NCBI GenBank assembly: GCA_017449075.1
Contig: JAFSKG010000001.1
Location: 60,736 to 124,735 of the forward strand
From: Lachnospiraceae bacterium
GTDB taxonomy: Bacteria > Bacillota > Clostridia > Lachnospirales > Lachnospiraceae
Length of the DNA: 64,000 nt
Direction of reading: 5' to 3'
Shown: positions 25,094 to 32,986 of the stretch, piece by piece
Layout: each line of letters opens with the position of its first letter
How positions within the stretch are numbered: position 1 is the first letter of the stretch
The notes under the pieces: generated by a model
Database searches by the model: none
The model's input: only the letters and a program-made list of their open reading frames with translations
What the model was told of the DNA's origin: nothing
Program-made: the position numbers and the translations under genes

Positions 25094-25136
25094 GCGTTTA
25101 ATAATTCTGTCGAAATTTATAAAAATTTTGAGTTTT

Positions 25137-25874
25137 TTACTTGATTGGCTCCCTCGATGGTGTTCCTGCTTTTCTTGGAAATTGTTTTGGGGTTGATTTA
25201 ACTTTTTCAATTTCAAGGATGCACCTTTTGGGTTCTCCCTTAATCAGGCCATAAGAATGTTTCACGTGAAACTTTCCACCAAGAGTTGAAATTGATTTGC
25301 TACCTTCACTCAATTCAGAATCACAATCATCCATCTTGAACAAAACATCTATTCCACCAACTTTAACCAATGGAAGGGTGTATTCTGCCAAAACTGAAAT
25401 ATTCGAAACTGCTCTTGAAACAGAAGAGTCAAACTTTTCTCTAAACATTAAATCTTTACCCAAATCCTCAGCTCTTGCTTTAACCAATTCAACATTATTT
25501 ATCTTTAACTTCTCTATAACTTCTCTAAGGAAATCTATTCTCTTACCCAAAGTATCAGATAAAACAAACTTAGCTGTAGGGCAAAGAATTGCCAGCGGTA
25601 ACCCAGGAAAACCCGCACCTGTTCCAACATCAATTAACTTCTTTCCATCAAAAAAATCTTCTCCATAAAACTTAATCAAAATAGAAGAGTCAACAAAATG
25701 TTTTAAAATAATTTCATTAGGATCAGTTATGGCTGTCAAGTTCATAACTTTATTCTTCTCGATAAGCAAATTCATAAATTCAAAAAAAGCTTGGCATTGT
25801 TCACTATTCAAATCAATGCCAACAAAGTCAATGAAAGATTTTGAAATTTGAATTTTAAAATTAGAAAAGTCCAT
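25137..25874 (-). CDS. rsmG: 16S rRNA G527 methyltransferase RsmG (GidB)
   Basis: 245 aa; makes m7G527 in 16S rRNA. SAM-binding motif DVGTGAGFPGLPLAI and the NLTAITDP start are diagnostic. A parS site is embedded in its reading frame (encoding FHVKHS). It is normally beside mnmG; here it is 12 kb away from mnmG but still next to parA. No Shine-Dalgarno. Confidence 0.95.
   Translation of the reverse strand: MDFSNFKIQISKSFIDFVGIDLNSEQCQAFFEFMNLLIEKNKVMNLTAITDPNEIILKHFVDSSILIKFYGEDFFDGKKLIDVGTGAGFPGLPLAILCPTAKFVLSDTLGKRIDFLREVIEKLKINNVELVKARAEDLGKDLMFREKFDSSVSRAVSNISVLAEYTLPLVKVGGIDVLFKMDDCDSELSEGSKSISTLGGKFHVKHSYGLIKGEPKRCILEIEKVKSTPKQFPRKAGTPSREPIK
25258..25273. promoter_or_regulatory. parS centromere site 2, inside rsmG
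   Basis: TGTTTCACGTGAAACT matches parS at 15 of 16 bases; 189 bp from the first site. Confidence 0.92.
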
Positions 25875-25878
25875 AGAA

Positions 25879-25905
25879 TAAAAAACGCGTTACTAAAAAC
25901 GCGTC
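25879..25905 (-). terminator. Terminator upstream of rsmG
   Basis: ACGCGT (25885-25890) and ACGCGTC (25899-25905) form a GC-rich stem with a U-tract on the minus strand, ending the MgtC-like transcript just before rsmG. Confidence 0.75.
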
Positions 25906-25914
25906 ATAAACGAC

Positions 25915-26250
25915 TTACTTCTTCTTGCCCTTTTTATAAGTTTCAATTAATTGTATCCAGACATGTCCAACGAAAACTAAACCAACCGAAGCAGCTATAC
26001 CAAGAAAACTTATACCTTGGATTGCCGCAGCAGCCATACGAGTTACATCACCAGAATTAGTGTCCCTAAAACACATTTTCGCAATAATCATTACAACCGC
26101 TGTGCTTAAGCACACTGTCATGTATGTTCTAACGCCTACATTATTGTTTCGTTTTTCTCTTTCAAAACCAATGGTGCCACCACAAATAGCAGCCACAATT
26201 ATTCTTACTACAACTTCAAGATAATACTTATAATTTATAACCATGACCAT
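25915..26250 (-). CDS. Short MgtC/SapB-like membrane protein
   Basis: 111 aa. It keeps the MgtC N-terminal pattern (RIIVAAICGGTIGFEREKR, VGVRTYMTVCLSTAVVMII and AAAAIQGISFLG), but ends soon after the third segment. Typical MgtC proteins have a further pair of helices and often a C-terminal domain. It may be a truncated paralogue. It starts 4 bp after the Lys-rich gene without a Shine-Dalgarno. Confidence 0.65.
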   Translation of the reverse strand: MVMVINYKYYLEVVVRIIVAAICGGTIGFEREKRNNNVGVRTYMTVCLSTAVVMIIAKMCFRDTNSGDVTRMAAAAIQGISFLGIAASVGLVFVGHVWIQLIETYKKGKKK

Positions 26251-26253
26251 TAA

Positions 26254-26493
26254 CTAGAAAAAGAACCATTTATTAACATCTACTTTTGGCTCAACTTTGT
26301 TTACTGCTTTTGCTTTTTTTGGCTTAGTAGATGGTTTCTTTGAATTTTGTTTTACTTTCTTAGAAACCTTCTTTTCAGTTCTCTTTATTGGCTTATTTGC
26401 CTTTAAAGTTTTTTTCTTAGCTTTTGCTGTCTTTGCAGCCTTTTTCTTCACTGTTTTTGTTGTTGTTTTCTTTTTTGCTTCTTTCTTAGCCAT
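26254..26493 (-). CDS. Lysine-rich histone H1-like protein
   Basis: 79 aa, almost all Lys, Ala, Thr, Pro and Val (MAKKEAKKKTTTKTVKKKAA start), ending in KWFFF. The composition is that of bacterial H1/HC1-like nucleoid proteins. The start at 26493 follows GGAGG. A second such protein is encoded at 58521-58688. DNA binding is inferred from charge. Confidence 0.65.
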   Translation of the reverse strand: MAKKEAKKKTTTKTVKKKAAKTAKAKKKTLKANKPIKRTEKKVSKKVKQNSKKPSTKPKKAKAVNKVEPKVDVNKWFFF

Positions 26494-26595
26494 ATTAGTA
26501 TCCTCCAATAATTAAAAATCTAATTTTATTAAAACCAAAATTTATTTTAATTAATTATTATAACACATATAAAGTGAAATTGTAAATAAAAACTT

Positions 26596-26880
26596 TTGAT
26601 TTATAAAAACGAAAACTCCACTATAATTTTTGTTCTAATCAACATAGTCGGAAACACTTTATTGTTTGTGCCTATTGGAATTTGCATTCCACTTCTTTGG
26701 AATATTTCATATGGCAAGGTTATGCTGATAGGTTTTTTATATACTTTATTTATTGAATTAACTCAGATGTTTATGCCAAGAGTTTCAGATGTAGATGATC
26801 TAATTTTAAACAGTTTCGGCGTTTTTATAGGAATACTTATTCACAAGTGTTTAATAAAAACTTGCTTGAAAAAACAATAA
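26596..26880 (+). pseudogene. VanZ-like protein, N-terminally truncated
   Basis: The open frame begins only at a TTG and encodes 94 aa. NIVGNTLLFVPIGICIPLL, the IELTQ motif and DVDDLILNSFGVFIG match the C-terminal two-thirds of VanZ-like membrane proteins. The usual first helix and an ATG start are missing, and there is no Shine-Dalgarno, so this is probably a 5'-truncated remnant. Confidence 0.6.
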
Positions 26881-26935
26881 AAAAACGACTTTTTAGGTTA
26901 TTTGCATCTCTACAAAAATCCAGTCGCTTTTTTAT
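26881..26935 (+). terminator. Possible terminator after VanZ-like remnant
   Basis: CGACT and AGTCG arms about 35 bases apart with A and T runs on both sides; may serve both converging genes. Weak because of the large loop. Confidence 0.35.
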
Positions 26936-26945
26936 TTAGTATATT

Positions 26946-28154
26946 CTATTTTTTAATTTGCTCAATTTTTCGAAGTAACACATACACTATAAGCATAAAA
27001 AGCACAAAAGATAGTAGTACATAGTTAATAGATGTCATTTTCATGATTAATGTTGATAGCCCTGATATTATAATAATACCTATAACTCCACACACATCGC
27101 CGTACCCAAGTAATGCCGACAAAAACTTAATATCAAACAATTCTTTTATACTAGCATTAAAAAGAGGTAGGAGGGGAGAGGCTGTAAAACCTGTTAATAT
27201 CAAAATACTAAATATGATAAATTTGTTGTTTGGACTCAAGTATAGCAAAATAAACAACATAATTACTAATATAGTATTTATTTTTATAACTTTCATAACA
27301 CTGCTTTTTTCAGCAAACTTTCCAAATACAATTCTCCCAAAAAATAACGCTGCAAAATAGATAATCACCAAGCTAACAGCTGTATTATCATTTATACCGC
27401 CTTTTGTAACTAATATAGTTGATGCTATAGTATTTAATGTAATAACTACACCTTGCACTAGAAAAAAGCATATAAGTACAAAAACTTCTTTTTTGTTTTT
27501 TATAATATCATTTACTTTTACAACTATTTTCTTTTCTTCTTCAGTAACAGAGTGAAGTTCCAATAATTCTTTTGGCAAGCTTTGCCTTTCTACCACCCAT
27601 TTTGCCTTAGTGCGTATAAGTAAAGCGATATTGATAAGTAAGGCTCCTATAAGAACTCCAAATCCACTTTGATAAGAAGGAAAATAACTTATACTTATTG
27701 CCATTATTGCTGACCCTATGACAGAGCCGAGACTCCACAACGAAAACAAAATAGCTTCTTCTCTTATTCCATATGCTTTAAGCACATAACTACTTACATT
27801 CACTTCAAGCAATCCATATCCTATACCGTTTACAAACATACCAATAGCTAGTGAATATATGGTTTTTGCAAATATATAAATAGTTAGTGACACCACAAAA
27901 CAAAGCATTGACAGAACCATAGTGTAATTAGTTCCAATTTTTTTTCTTATTTTGTATGTGTTTGGGCTTGTGGCAATTGAACCAATATAACTAAGCATCA
28001 CAAGTACTCCGATAAGAGAAATGTCCACTCTTAATGATGTCGCAATTACCGGCCACACGCTTCCGACAATAACGTCAACAATACCAGCTGTCATGTAGCA
28101 TGTTGCAATTAAATAATAAAATTTTTTCGAAACTTGTTGCTGAAAATTTGACAT
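26946..28154 (-). CDS. MFS transporter
   Basis: 402 aa with about 12 membrane helices in two halves, the second starting near residue 222 after a charged cytoplasmic loop (VTEEEKKIVVKVND). Substrate not evident; it sits 14 bp downstream of the serine dehydratase genes, so an amino-acid or organic-acid link is possible. Confidence 0.75.
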   Translation of the reverse strand: MSNFQQQVSKKFYYLIATCYMTAGIVDVIVGSVWPVIATSLRVDISLIGVLVMLSYIGSIATSPNTYKIRKKIGTNYTMVLSMLCFVVSLTIYIFAKTIYSLAIGMFVNGIGYGLLEVNVSSYVLKAYGIREEAILFSLWSLGSVIGSAIMAISISYFPSYQSGFGVLIGALLINIALLIRTKAKWVVERQSLPKELLELHSVTEEEKKIVVKVNDIIKNKKEVFVLICFFLVQGVVITLNTIASTILVTKGGINDNTAVSLVIIYFAALFFGRIVFGKFAEKSSVMKVIKINTILVIMLFILLYLSPNNKFIIFSILILTGFTASPLLPLFNASIKELFDIKFLSALLGYGDVCGVIGIIIISGLSTLIMKMTSINYVLLSFVLFMLIVYVLLRKIEQIKK

Positions 28155-28168
28155 ATTAAACTTACTAA

Positions 28169-29026
28169 TTACTTCATTATAACTTTTCCCGTCTCTGTCG
28201 CTGCAAGACCACCCATCGCTGTCTCTTTTAATCTATCATCCATTATGTCTCCAACTTGTTTTACAGATTGAATTACTTCATCAACTGGGATTATGCTTAC
28301 TACACCAGCAAGTGCCATATCTGCTGCAAGGATTGCATTTATAACTCCGCTTGCATTTCTTTTTATACAAGGACATTCTACAAGACCAGCCACAGGGTCA
28401 CATACAAGTCCTTCAATATTTTTAAGACTTATGGCAACCGCATTTGCAATCTGCTCATAGTCCCCATCAAGCATATCTACTATAGCAGCTGCTGCCATAC
28501 TTTGTGCTACACCGCACTCTGCCTGACATCCACCAGAGGCACCTGCTATATCCATCACATTTGATATAACCATTCCTATAGCTGAGGCTGTAAATAGACT
28601 ATCTATAACTTTTTCTTCACTAATTCCATAAATGTTTTTTATAGTTACTATGGCAGCCGGAATTATTCCACAACTTCCAGCCGTAGGAGCGGCAACTATT
28701 TTCCCCATACCTGCATTTACTTCTGAAACAGCCATAGCCATAGCAACGGCTTGACCCACCTTACTGCCAAATATGCTCTTTCCGTCATCAACATATTTTT
28801 TATAAATTTTCGAAGCATCATTTTGTTCTATCTTAAGATTACTTTTTTTGCTAAGACCTGTCTCTATAGATTCTTTCATAACTTCATAGGTTTTTTTCAT
28901 TTTTGCACATAATTCATCTACGGAAACATTGTGTTCCTTCGACTGACTTGTTTTCACAAGTTCTGAAATTCTGAGGTCGCTCTTTTTTGCTTCATTTATT
29001 AATTCTTTAATAGATAAATATTTCAT
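28169..29026 (-). CDS. sdaAA: L-serine dehydratase, alpha subunit
   Basis: 285 aa; the Fe-S cluster subunit converting L-serine to pyruvate and ammonia. Cys-containing blocks GASGGCQAECGVAQS and VCDPVAGLVECPCIKRN carry the expected cluster ligands, and AAPTAGSCGIIPA is also family-typical. It follows sdaAB by 9 bp. Confidence 0.95.
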   Translation of the reverse strand: MKYLSIKELINEAKKSDLRISELVKTSQSKEHNVSVDELCAKMKKTYEVMKESIETGLSKKSNLKIEQNDASKIYKKYVDDGKSIFGSKVGQAVAMAMAVSEVNAGMGKIVAAPTAGSCGIIPAAIVTIKNIYGISEEKVIDSLFTASAIGMVISNVMDIAGASGGCQAECGVAQSMAAAAIVDMLDGDYEQIANAVAISLKNIEGLVCDPVAGLVECPCIKRNASGVINAILAADMALAGVVSIIPVDEVIQSVKQVGDIMDDRLKETAMGGLAATETGKVIMK

Positions 29027-29035
29027 ATTTTGCTC

Positions 29036-29698
29036 CTATTTAAGTGAACGTAACAATGTCACATATTTGACATTTTCAACTTCCCTCATCTCATCACAAA
29101 GTTTATCATCTATTTTGTCATCAACTTCAATTATCGCTACAGCATTCCCAGATTTTTCTTCTCTATGAAGCGATAAGCCATTTATGTTAATTTTCCATTG
29201 ATACAAAACTTTAGTAATCTTGTAGACCATTCCTGGTATATCCACGTGACCTACAACAAGCACATCAAAAAGCCCATTTATATTTACTTTCGCATCATTT
29301 ATCTTTGTTATAAGTATGTTTCCACCGCCAATAGAAGAGCCTTGAATCACAACTTTTTCGCCATTTGCCTTAGTCATAATTATCTCTGCTGTATTTGCAT
29401 GCGTATTTTCAATATCTTCTTCAAGGATAGTGAAGTTTCTGCCTTCTTTTTTAGCAATCTCAATACTTTCTCTTATTCTTTCATCATCTTCATTAAAGCC
29501 TAGAAGCCCTGCAATTATAGCCTTATCAGTGCCATGTCCTTTATATGTCTTCTTGAAAGAGCCGCTAAGCTTTATCACTGCATTCATCGGCTCTTCAGAT
29601 AATATTCCCCTTGCATATTTTCCGATACGGCAAGCTCCTGCAGTATGACTGCTACTTGGTCCAACCATTATTGGCCCTATTATGTCAAATACATCCAT
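29036..29698 (-). CDS. sdaAB: L-serine dehydratase, beta subunit
   Basis: 220 aa. The MVGPSSSHTAGA motif at residues 11-22 is the signature of this subunit, and the C-terminal part (residues about 145-220) is an ACT domain. First gene of the sdaAB-sdaAA-MFS run, consistent with serine use as a carbon source. Confidence 0.95.
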   Translation of the reverse strand: MDVFDIIGPIMVGPSSSHTAGACRIGKYARGILSEEPMNAVIKLSGSFKKTYKGHGTDKAIIAGLLGFNEDDERIRESIEIAKKEGRNFTILEEDIENTHANTAEIIMTKANGEKVVIQGSSIGGGNILITKINDAKVNINGLFDVLVVGHVDIPGMVYKITKVLYQWKININGLSLHREEKSGNAVAIIEVDDKIDDKLCDEMREVENVKYVTLLRSLK

Positions 29699-29704
29699 TT
29701 CGCA

Positions 29705-29875
29705 TTATCCTTTCTGACTCGTCAAATGATAGCCTTTGCAAATGTCACAAAAATAGTAATTCATTCTGTATTCTTTTGCCTTTGCACTGGCTTCTTTTTC
29801 AGTTTTATATCGTTTCTTTCGAGCACAACTTCTATAGCCTTTATACCCGATTTCATCTAAATCATTTCTCTTCAT
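29705..29875 (-). CDS. Small zinc-ribbon-like protein
   Basis: 56 aa with a basic middle and the C-terminal motif YFCDICKGYHLTSQ: a CxxC followed by a Trp/Tyr-His-Leu-Thr end. Small proteins of this kind are common in gram-positives and unassigned. I take the ATG at 29875 after GGAAGAAAG; a TTG frame extends to 29893. Confidence 0.55.
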   Translation of the reverse strand: MKRNDLDEIGYKGYRSCARKKRYKTEKEASAKAKEYRMNYYFCDICKGYHLTSQKG

Positions 29876-29911
29876 GATTTTTCTTTCTTCCAACTTGCTC
29901 TAATTTATTTT

Positions 29912-30007
29912 CTAATCTGGGTCACTATAATTTTCATCTGTTAATTTTTCATACCAATTGTGTAAATCTTCCTCGGTCATACCGTTATTGACAAGAAATC
30001 TACCCAT
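29912..30007 (-). CDS. Possible 31-aa ORF, maybe frameshifted
   Basis: An acidic 31-aa peptide (MGRFLVNNGMTEED start). A strong Shine-Dalgarno AAGGAGG serves a different ATG at 30020 that opens another frame and stops after 6 codons. The two frames differ by one base, so this could be a frameshifted remnant or a short upstream ORF. Confidence 0.35.
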   Translation of the reverse strand: MGRFLVNNGMTEEDLHNWYEKLTDENYSDPD

Positions 30008-30136
30008 TATATTTACCCATGGTTGCCTCCTTTTTTGTTAATATATCACTAAATGCCAATATCTTTAAACAAAATGGGTATTTAAATTATTATAATAATA
30101 TAGCATAAATCCACTATTTTTGCGACATTATACTAT

Positions 30137-30235
30137 TTCGTAGGGGCGAGTTTTACGAGCCCAACGCCTTAAAAAAACGGTACTGAAAACCTTAAAAAAA
30201 CGGTATCAAAAACCTTAAAAAAGCAGTATCAAATA
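30137..30235. repeat. Composite direct repeat, left copy
   Basis: TTCGTAGGGGCGAG...ACGAGCCC followed by three 23-bp units (CCTTAAAAAAACGG...) at 30167, 30190 and 30213. The first 75 bp recur with 5 mismatches at 31166-31240, on the other side of the PIN/RelB module. The rest of 30008-30351 holds only a short frame (21 codons from 30274) that may be a gene end. Confidence 0.8.
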
Positions 30236-30351
30236 TTGTAACTAAAATTATCAAATCACTAAAAAAGCCATCACTATGGATGGCATAAATGATTTTAGTA
30301 ATGAATTAAAGAACTATGTAAAAGAACTTAATAACTCTTAAAAAACAATAC

Positions 30352-30765
30352 TTATTTTTCAATGAGTTTTAACATCTCGCGCGGTGTTACAATTCTTTTA
30401 TCTATTGGAAAATCTTTTATATTTCCAGTGACCAATTTAGCATTTTTATCTTTCTTTTCCATAACCACTTCATAAAATTTCAGATCGGAAATATCTTTAA
30501 AATTAATATCTAACTTATGTGGTTTAACTAATATTCCTTTTTTCTTAAACCTCGCAATCATATCACCAACACTTTTCTTGTTAAATTCAAATTCTTTTCG
30601 GGATAGTACTTCTTTATATTCTTTCATAATATCATCACTAAAAATCGGTTTGATAATATTTAAATTAATGTACTCCATTAATTTTACTTCATTACTATCA
30701 ACATCTTCAGACAAAAGTGCAGACACTATAACATTAGTATCAAATACAACAAGAAATTTATTCAC
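30352..30765 (-). CDS. PIN-domain toxin
   Basis: 137 aa. The PIN ribonuclease fold is shown by VVFDTNVIVSALL with Asp9, an acidic centre (E and D in SDDIMKEYKEVL) and the late LVTGNIKDFP motif. PIN toxins cleave RNA using these acidic residues and Mg2+. It overlaps the RelB/DinJ antitoxin gene by 1 bp. The module is enclosed by 75-bp direct repeats. Confidence 0.85.
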   Translation of the reverse strand: MNKFLVVFDTNVIVSALLSEDVDSNEVKLMEYINLNIIKPIFSDDIMKEYKEVLSRKEFEFNKKSVGDMIARFKKKGILVKPHKLDINFKDISDLKFYEVVMEKKDKNAKLVTGNIKDFPIDKRIVTPREMLKLIEK

Positions 30766-31052
30766 TACAAGTTTTTCTCCTTTCTTGTTGACTTAATGAT
30801 TTTGTTAATTTCTGCAAGTGACATACCTGTCTTATTATTTTTTCTTGCTTCATCTCTAAGAGTATTTACACTACCCACAAAGTCGTCACTATAAGGAGAA
30901 ACTATTTCAAATGGTATTTTCTTTTGATTTACCACAGTTTTTGCAAATACATTGATAGCAGTACTCACATTCATCCCAAAACTTTTGCATATATCGGCAA
31001 AATCTCTTTTTAAACTATTATCCATTCTTATACTAAAAGTTGCTGTTGCCAT
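30765..31052 (-). CDS. RelB/DinJ-family antitoxin
   Basis: 95 aa. The ribbon-helix-helix start TFSIRMDNSLKRDF and the SFGMNVSTAINVFAKTVV helix are typical of RelB/DinJ. Its partner here is a PIN toxin rather than the RelE/YafQ fold, a swapped pairing. Promoter and AAAGGAG Shine-Dalgarno lie upstream. Confidence 0.88.
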   Translation of the reverse strand: MATATFSIRMDNSLKRDFADICKSFGMNVSTAINVFAKTVVNQKKIPFEIVSPYSDDFVGSVNTLRDEARKNNKTGMSLAEINKIIKSTRKEKNL

Positions 31053-31094
31053 AAAAACTCCTTTAACACGGTGTGTTCTATTTGTAATACAGTG

Positions 31095-31123
31095 ATTATA
31101 GCACCTTTTTTGCTGAAATTCAA
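31095..31123 (-). promoter_or_regulatory. Promoter of the relB-PIN operon
   Basis: Minus-strand TTGAAT (31118-31123), 17-bp spacer, TATAAT (31095-31100). Confidence 0.75.
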
Positions 31124-31140
31124 TGTTCTTTTCTTAGTAT

Positions 31141-31241
31141 GAGCAAGTTCTGCGAGCCCCACCGATTCGTACGGGCGAGTTTTATGAGCCCAATGCCTTA
31201 AAAAAACGGTACCGAAAACCTTAAAAAAACGATATCAAAAT
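31141..31241. repeat. Composite direct repeat, right copy
   Basis: 31166-31240 matches 30137-30211 at 70 of 75 bases and in the same orientation, including two of the 23-bp CCTTAAAAAAACG units (31196, 31219). A partial TTCTGCGAGCCCC fragment precedes it. Confidence 0.8.
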
Positions 31242-31245
31242 TCAA

Positions 31246-31271
31246 ATAAAATGGCGGGGAAATCCCCCGCC
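31246..31271 (-). terminator. Terminator after the nuclease-like gene
   Basis: GGCGGGG (31253-31259) pairs with CCCCGCC (31265-31271), U-tract on the minus strand. Confidence 0.85.
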
Positions 31272-31315
31272 GTTTTAGTATCTATTAATTTCACAAACAA
31301 CTTACATAGGACATG

Positions 31316-31870
31316 TTATTGTTTTTTTATTTTTGTAAAATAAATATTCATAGGCACTTGTTTGTTATTATCGTCTTCAAAAAAACTAGTTATCAACCGA
31401 GTTTTATAAATAACGTTTAATCCCAAATTATTTTCTAGAAAAATTCCATTTTCATTAATACACTCACTATTATACTCTATGGCAACAATATACTTATCAC
31501 TAACTTCTGTTTCTTGTTTTAATTTATCAATATCAGATTTAATTTCTTGAGCATCCTCCGACTCCCATATTTTAAATTCAACAAAAGAATTAATATTGTC
31601 TTTATCATTTAACAATGCTAAATCAGCTTTTAAACTATTATTACTTGGGTACGGATGTTCCCAGCTTGCTAACAATGGAAACTTATTCTTTAATAATTGC
31701 TTAATTATTATATAGACATATGTTGTCTCAAACAAGCAACTAACTCCATAAGGTAGAAGAGTTTTATACTTTTCGCTATTATTAGCAAAAAGATTGTTTA
31801 ATTCTTCCTCTTCATTTACAACTGCTTGGACTACTGATTTAAAAAACAATTTTTCTAATTCTGGTCTCAT
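31316..31870 (-). CDS. Hypothetical protein with nuclease-like motif
   Basis: 184 aa. The segment KADLALLNDKDNINSFVEFK has the D-x(n)-E-x-K spacing of PD-(D/E)XK nucleases, after a helical N-terminus. Start at ATG 31870 (a TTG at 31876 is too close to the GGAG). The ATGA overlap with the 43-aa ORF upstream implies coupled translation. RNA copy B lies directly upstream of the pair. Nuclease activity is an inference from one motif. Confidence 0.55.
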   Translation of the reverse strand: MRPELEKLFFKSVVQAVVNEEEELNNLFANNSEKYKTLLPYGVSCLFETTYVYIIIKQLLKNKFPLLASWEHPYPSNNSLKADLALLNDKDNINSFVEFKIWESEDAQEIKSDIDKLKQETEVSDKYIVAIEYNSECINENGIFLENNLGLNVIYKTRLITSFFEDDNNKQVPMNIYFTKIKKQ

Positions 31871-31998
31871 ATACAAATCTCCTTTATTATCTTGTTTTTT
31901 GTAACAATATATCTAATATCCTCTTTGTTTTCTATAAACTCTTTGTCGCTCATTACTTTTAATGTTTCTTCAATTTGTTTTAAATATTTATCATTCAT
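31867..31998 (-). CDS. 43-aa ORF coupled to the nuclease-like gene
   Basis: Encodes a charged helical peptide (MNDKYLKQIEETLKVMSDKE start, ending IKEICI). It has a strong Shine-Dalgarno GGAGGG and its stop overlaps the next start as ATGA. It begins only 28 nt after the U-tract of structured RNA copy B. Could be a small antitoxin or partner; no family recognised. Confidence 0.65.
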   Translation of the reverse strand: MNDKYLKQIEETLKVMSDKEFIENKEDIRYIVTKNKIIKEICI

Positions 31999-32025
31999 TT
32001 CTCCCTCCTTCTTTTCGCCCCCAAA

Positions 32026-32212
32026 TAAAAAGCCCAGAGGCTGAACCCCTGAGCGAAAATTGTGAATTCAGCCGCCAAGCCAATCAAATATCATAATCAT
32101 ACAAGAATATAATATCGAACCCACATTTTTACTAAGATAAAAATGTGTCTTGTATGACTAATGATATAATCATTAATCCCAATAAAAAATATTTAATTGA
32201 CTTGGCAACTTT
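32026..32212 (-). ncRNA. Structured RNA family, copy B
   Basis: Minus-strand RNA. P1 pairs about 32191-32209 with 32071-32089 and beyond, some 21 bp counting G-U pairs. Side hairpin GATTAATGA/TCATTAGTC. P3 TCATACAAGA/TCTTGTATGA capped by ACATTTTTA...TAAAAATGT (32123-32145) then GGGTTC. The 3' part is GGCTGAA, ACAATTTTCG, GCTCAG, TTCAGCC, TCTGGGC (H-type pseudoknot), then five Us. TATAAT lies 5-6 nt before the 5' end. The 43-aa ORF follows. Confidence 0.85.
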
Positions 32213-32265
32213 TATTATACCATATTTTTATCAAAAATAAACAATATATTTATGCCTTTTTTATA

Positions 32266-32294
32266 TTGACAATATGGCATTTTTGCCATATAAT
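32266..32294 (+). promoter_or_regulatory. higBA-2 promoter with operator in the spacer
   Basis: TTGACA (32266-32271), 17-bp spacer, TATAAT (32289-32294). The arms ATATGGC and GCCATAT fill the spacer. The toxin ATG follows 6 nt later. Confidence 0.88.
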
Positions 32295-32300
32295 GTATTT

Positions 32301-32660
32301 ATGAAAAAGAATTACCAAGTAATATTTTATAGAGACAAAGAGAAGAAATCCCCTTTTATAGATTTCTTAAATAATCTTGATGTTAAACTTCGGGCTAAAA
32401 CCCTTATGATGATTCACTTACTTGAAGAAAACGGTAATGATTTGCGAGAACCTTTTACAAAAAGTTTAGGAAATGGACTATTTGAGCTACGCGCAATTAG
32501 TGGAAACAACATAACTAGAAGTTTATTCTTTTTCTACATTGATAAAAAGATAATAATAACAAATGGTTTCATTAAGAAAACACAAAAAACACCTAGTAAC
32601 GAAATAGAATTAGCTAAAAAATACAAAAACGAATATATTGAAAGGAATAAGAAAAAATAA
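32301..32660 (+). CDS. HigB/RelE-type toxin 2 (Gp49-like)
   Basis: 119 aa. YQVIFYRDKEKKSPFIDFLNNL, the KSLGNGLFELRAIS strand and RSLFFFYIDKKIIITNGFIKKTQKTP are typical of phage-derived Gp49-like HigB toxins. An in-frame ATG at 32274 lies inside the promoter, so the ATG at 32301 is the start; it coincides with the predicted transcription start (leaderless). Antitoxin follows directly. Confidence 0.88.
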   Translation: MKKNYQVIFYRDKEKKSPFIDFLNNLDVKLRAKTLMMIHLLEENGNDLREPFTKSLGNGLFELRAISGNNITRSLFFFYIDKKIIITNGFIKKTQKTPSNEIELAKKYKNEYIERNKKK

Positions 32661-32661
32661 T

Positions 32662-32949
32662 ATGAGCGATTTAAAAAAATATTTAAACCAACAATTAAAA
32701 AATAAGAACTTCAAAAAAGAATGGGACAATTTACAACCTGAAATGGAATTGATAAGAACCATTATTAAAGCACGTGTTGATAAGAATATTACTCAAAAAG
32801 AATTATCTGTCAAAACTGGAATTAATCAAGCTGATATTAGTAAGTTTGAAACAGGTGTAAGAAAGCCATCTCTAAAGATTCTCAAAAAAATAGCAAATGC
32901 CTTAGATATGGTTTTAAAAATTGAATTCATACCTAAACAATATGCATAA
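32662..32949 (+). CDS. HigA-type HTH antitoxin 2
   Basis: 95 aa with a C-terminal XRE domain (NITQKELSVKTGINQADISKFE, RKPSLKILKKIANAL). One base separates it from the toxin stop. Expected to bind the toxin and the spacer palindrome of the shared promoter. Confidence 0.88.
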   Translation: MSDLKKYLNQQLKNKNFKKEWDNLQPEMELIRTIIKARVDKNITQKELSVKTGINQADISKFETGVRKPSLKILKKIANALDMVLKIEFIPKQYA

Positions 32950-32964
32950 AATTACAATAAAAAT

Positions 32965-32986
32965 GGCGAGGAAATTCCCCGCCTTT
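32965..32986 (+). terminator. Terminator after higBA-2
   Basis: GGCGAGG (32965-32971) and CCCCGCC (32977-32983) followed by TTT. A GGTTG...CCAGC inverted repeat follows, similar to one beyond the terminator at 10305. Confidence 0.7.

Noticed and set aside
26297-26515. Plus-strand Phe-rich frame over the Lys-rich gene
   Set aside because: It is the antisense shadow of AAA/AAG codons; no ribosome site.
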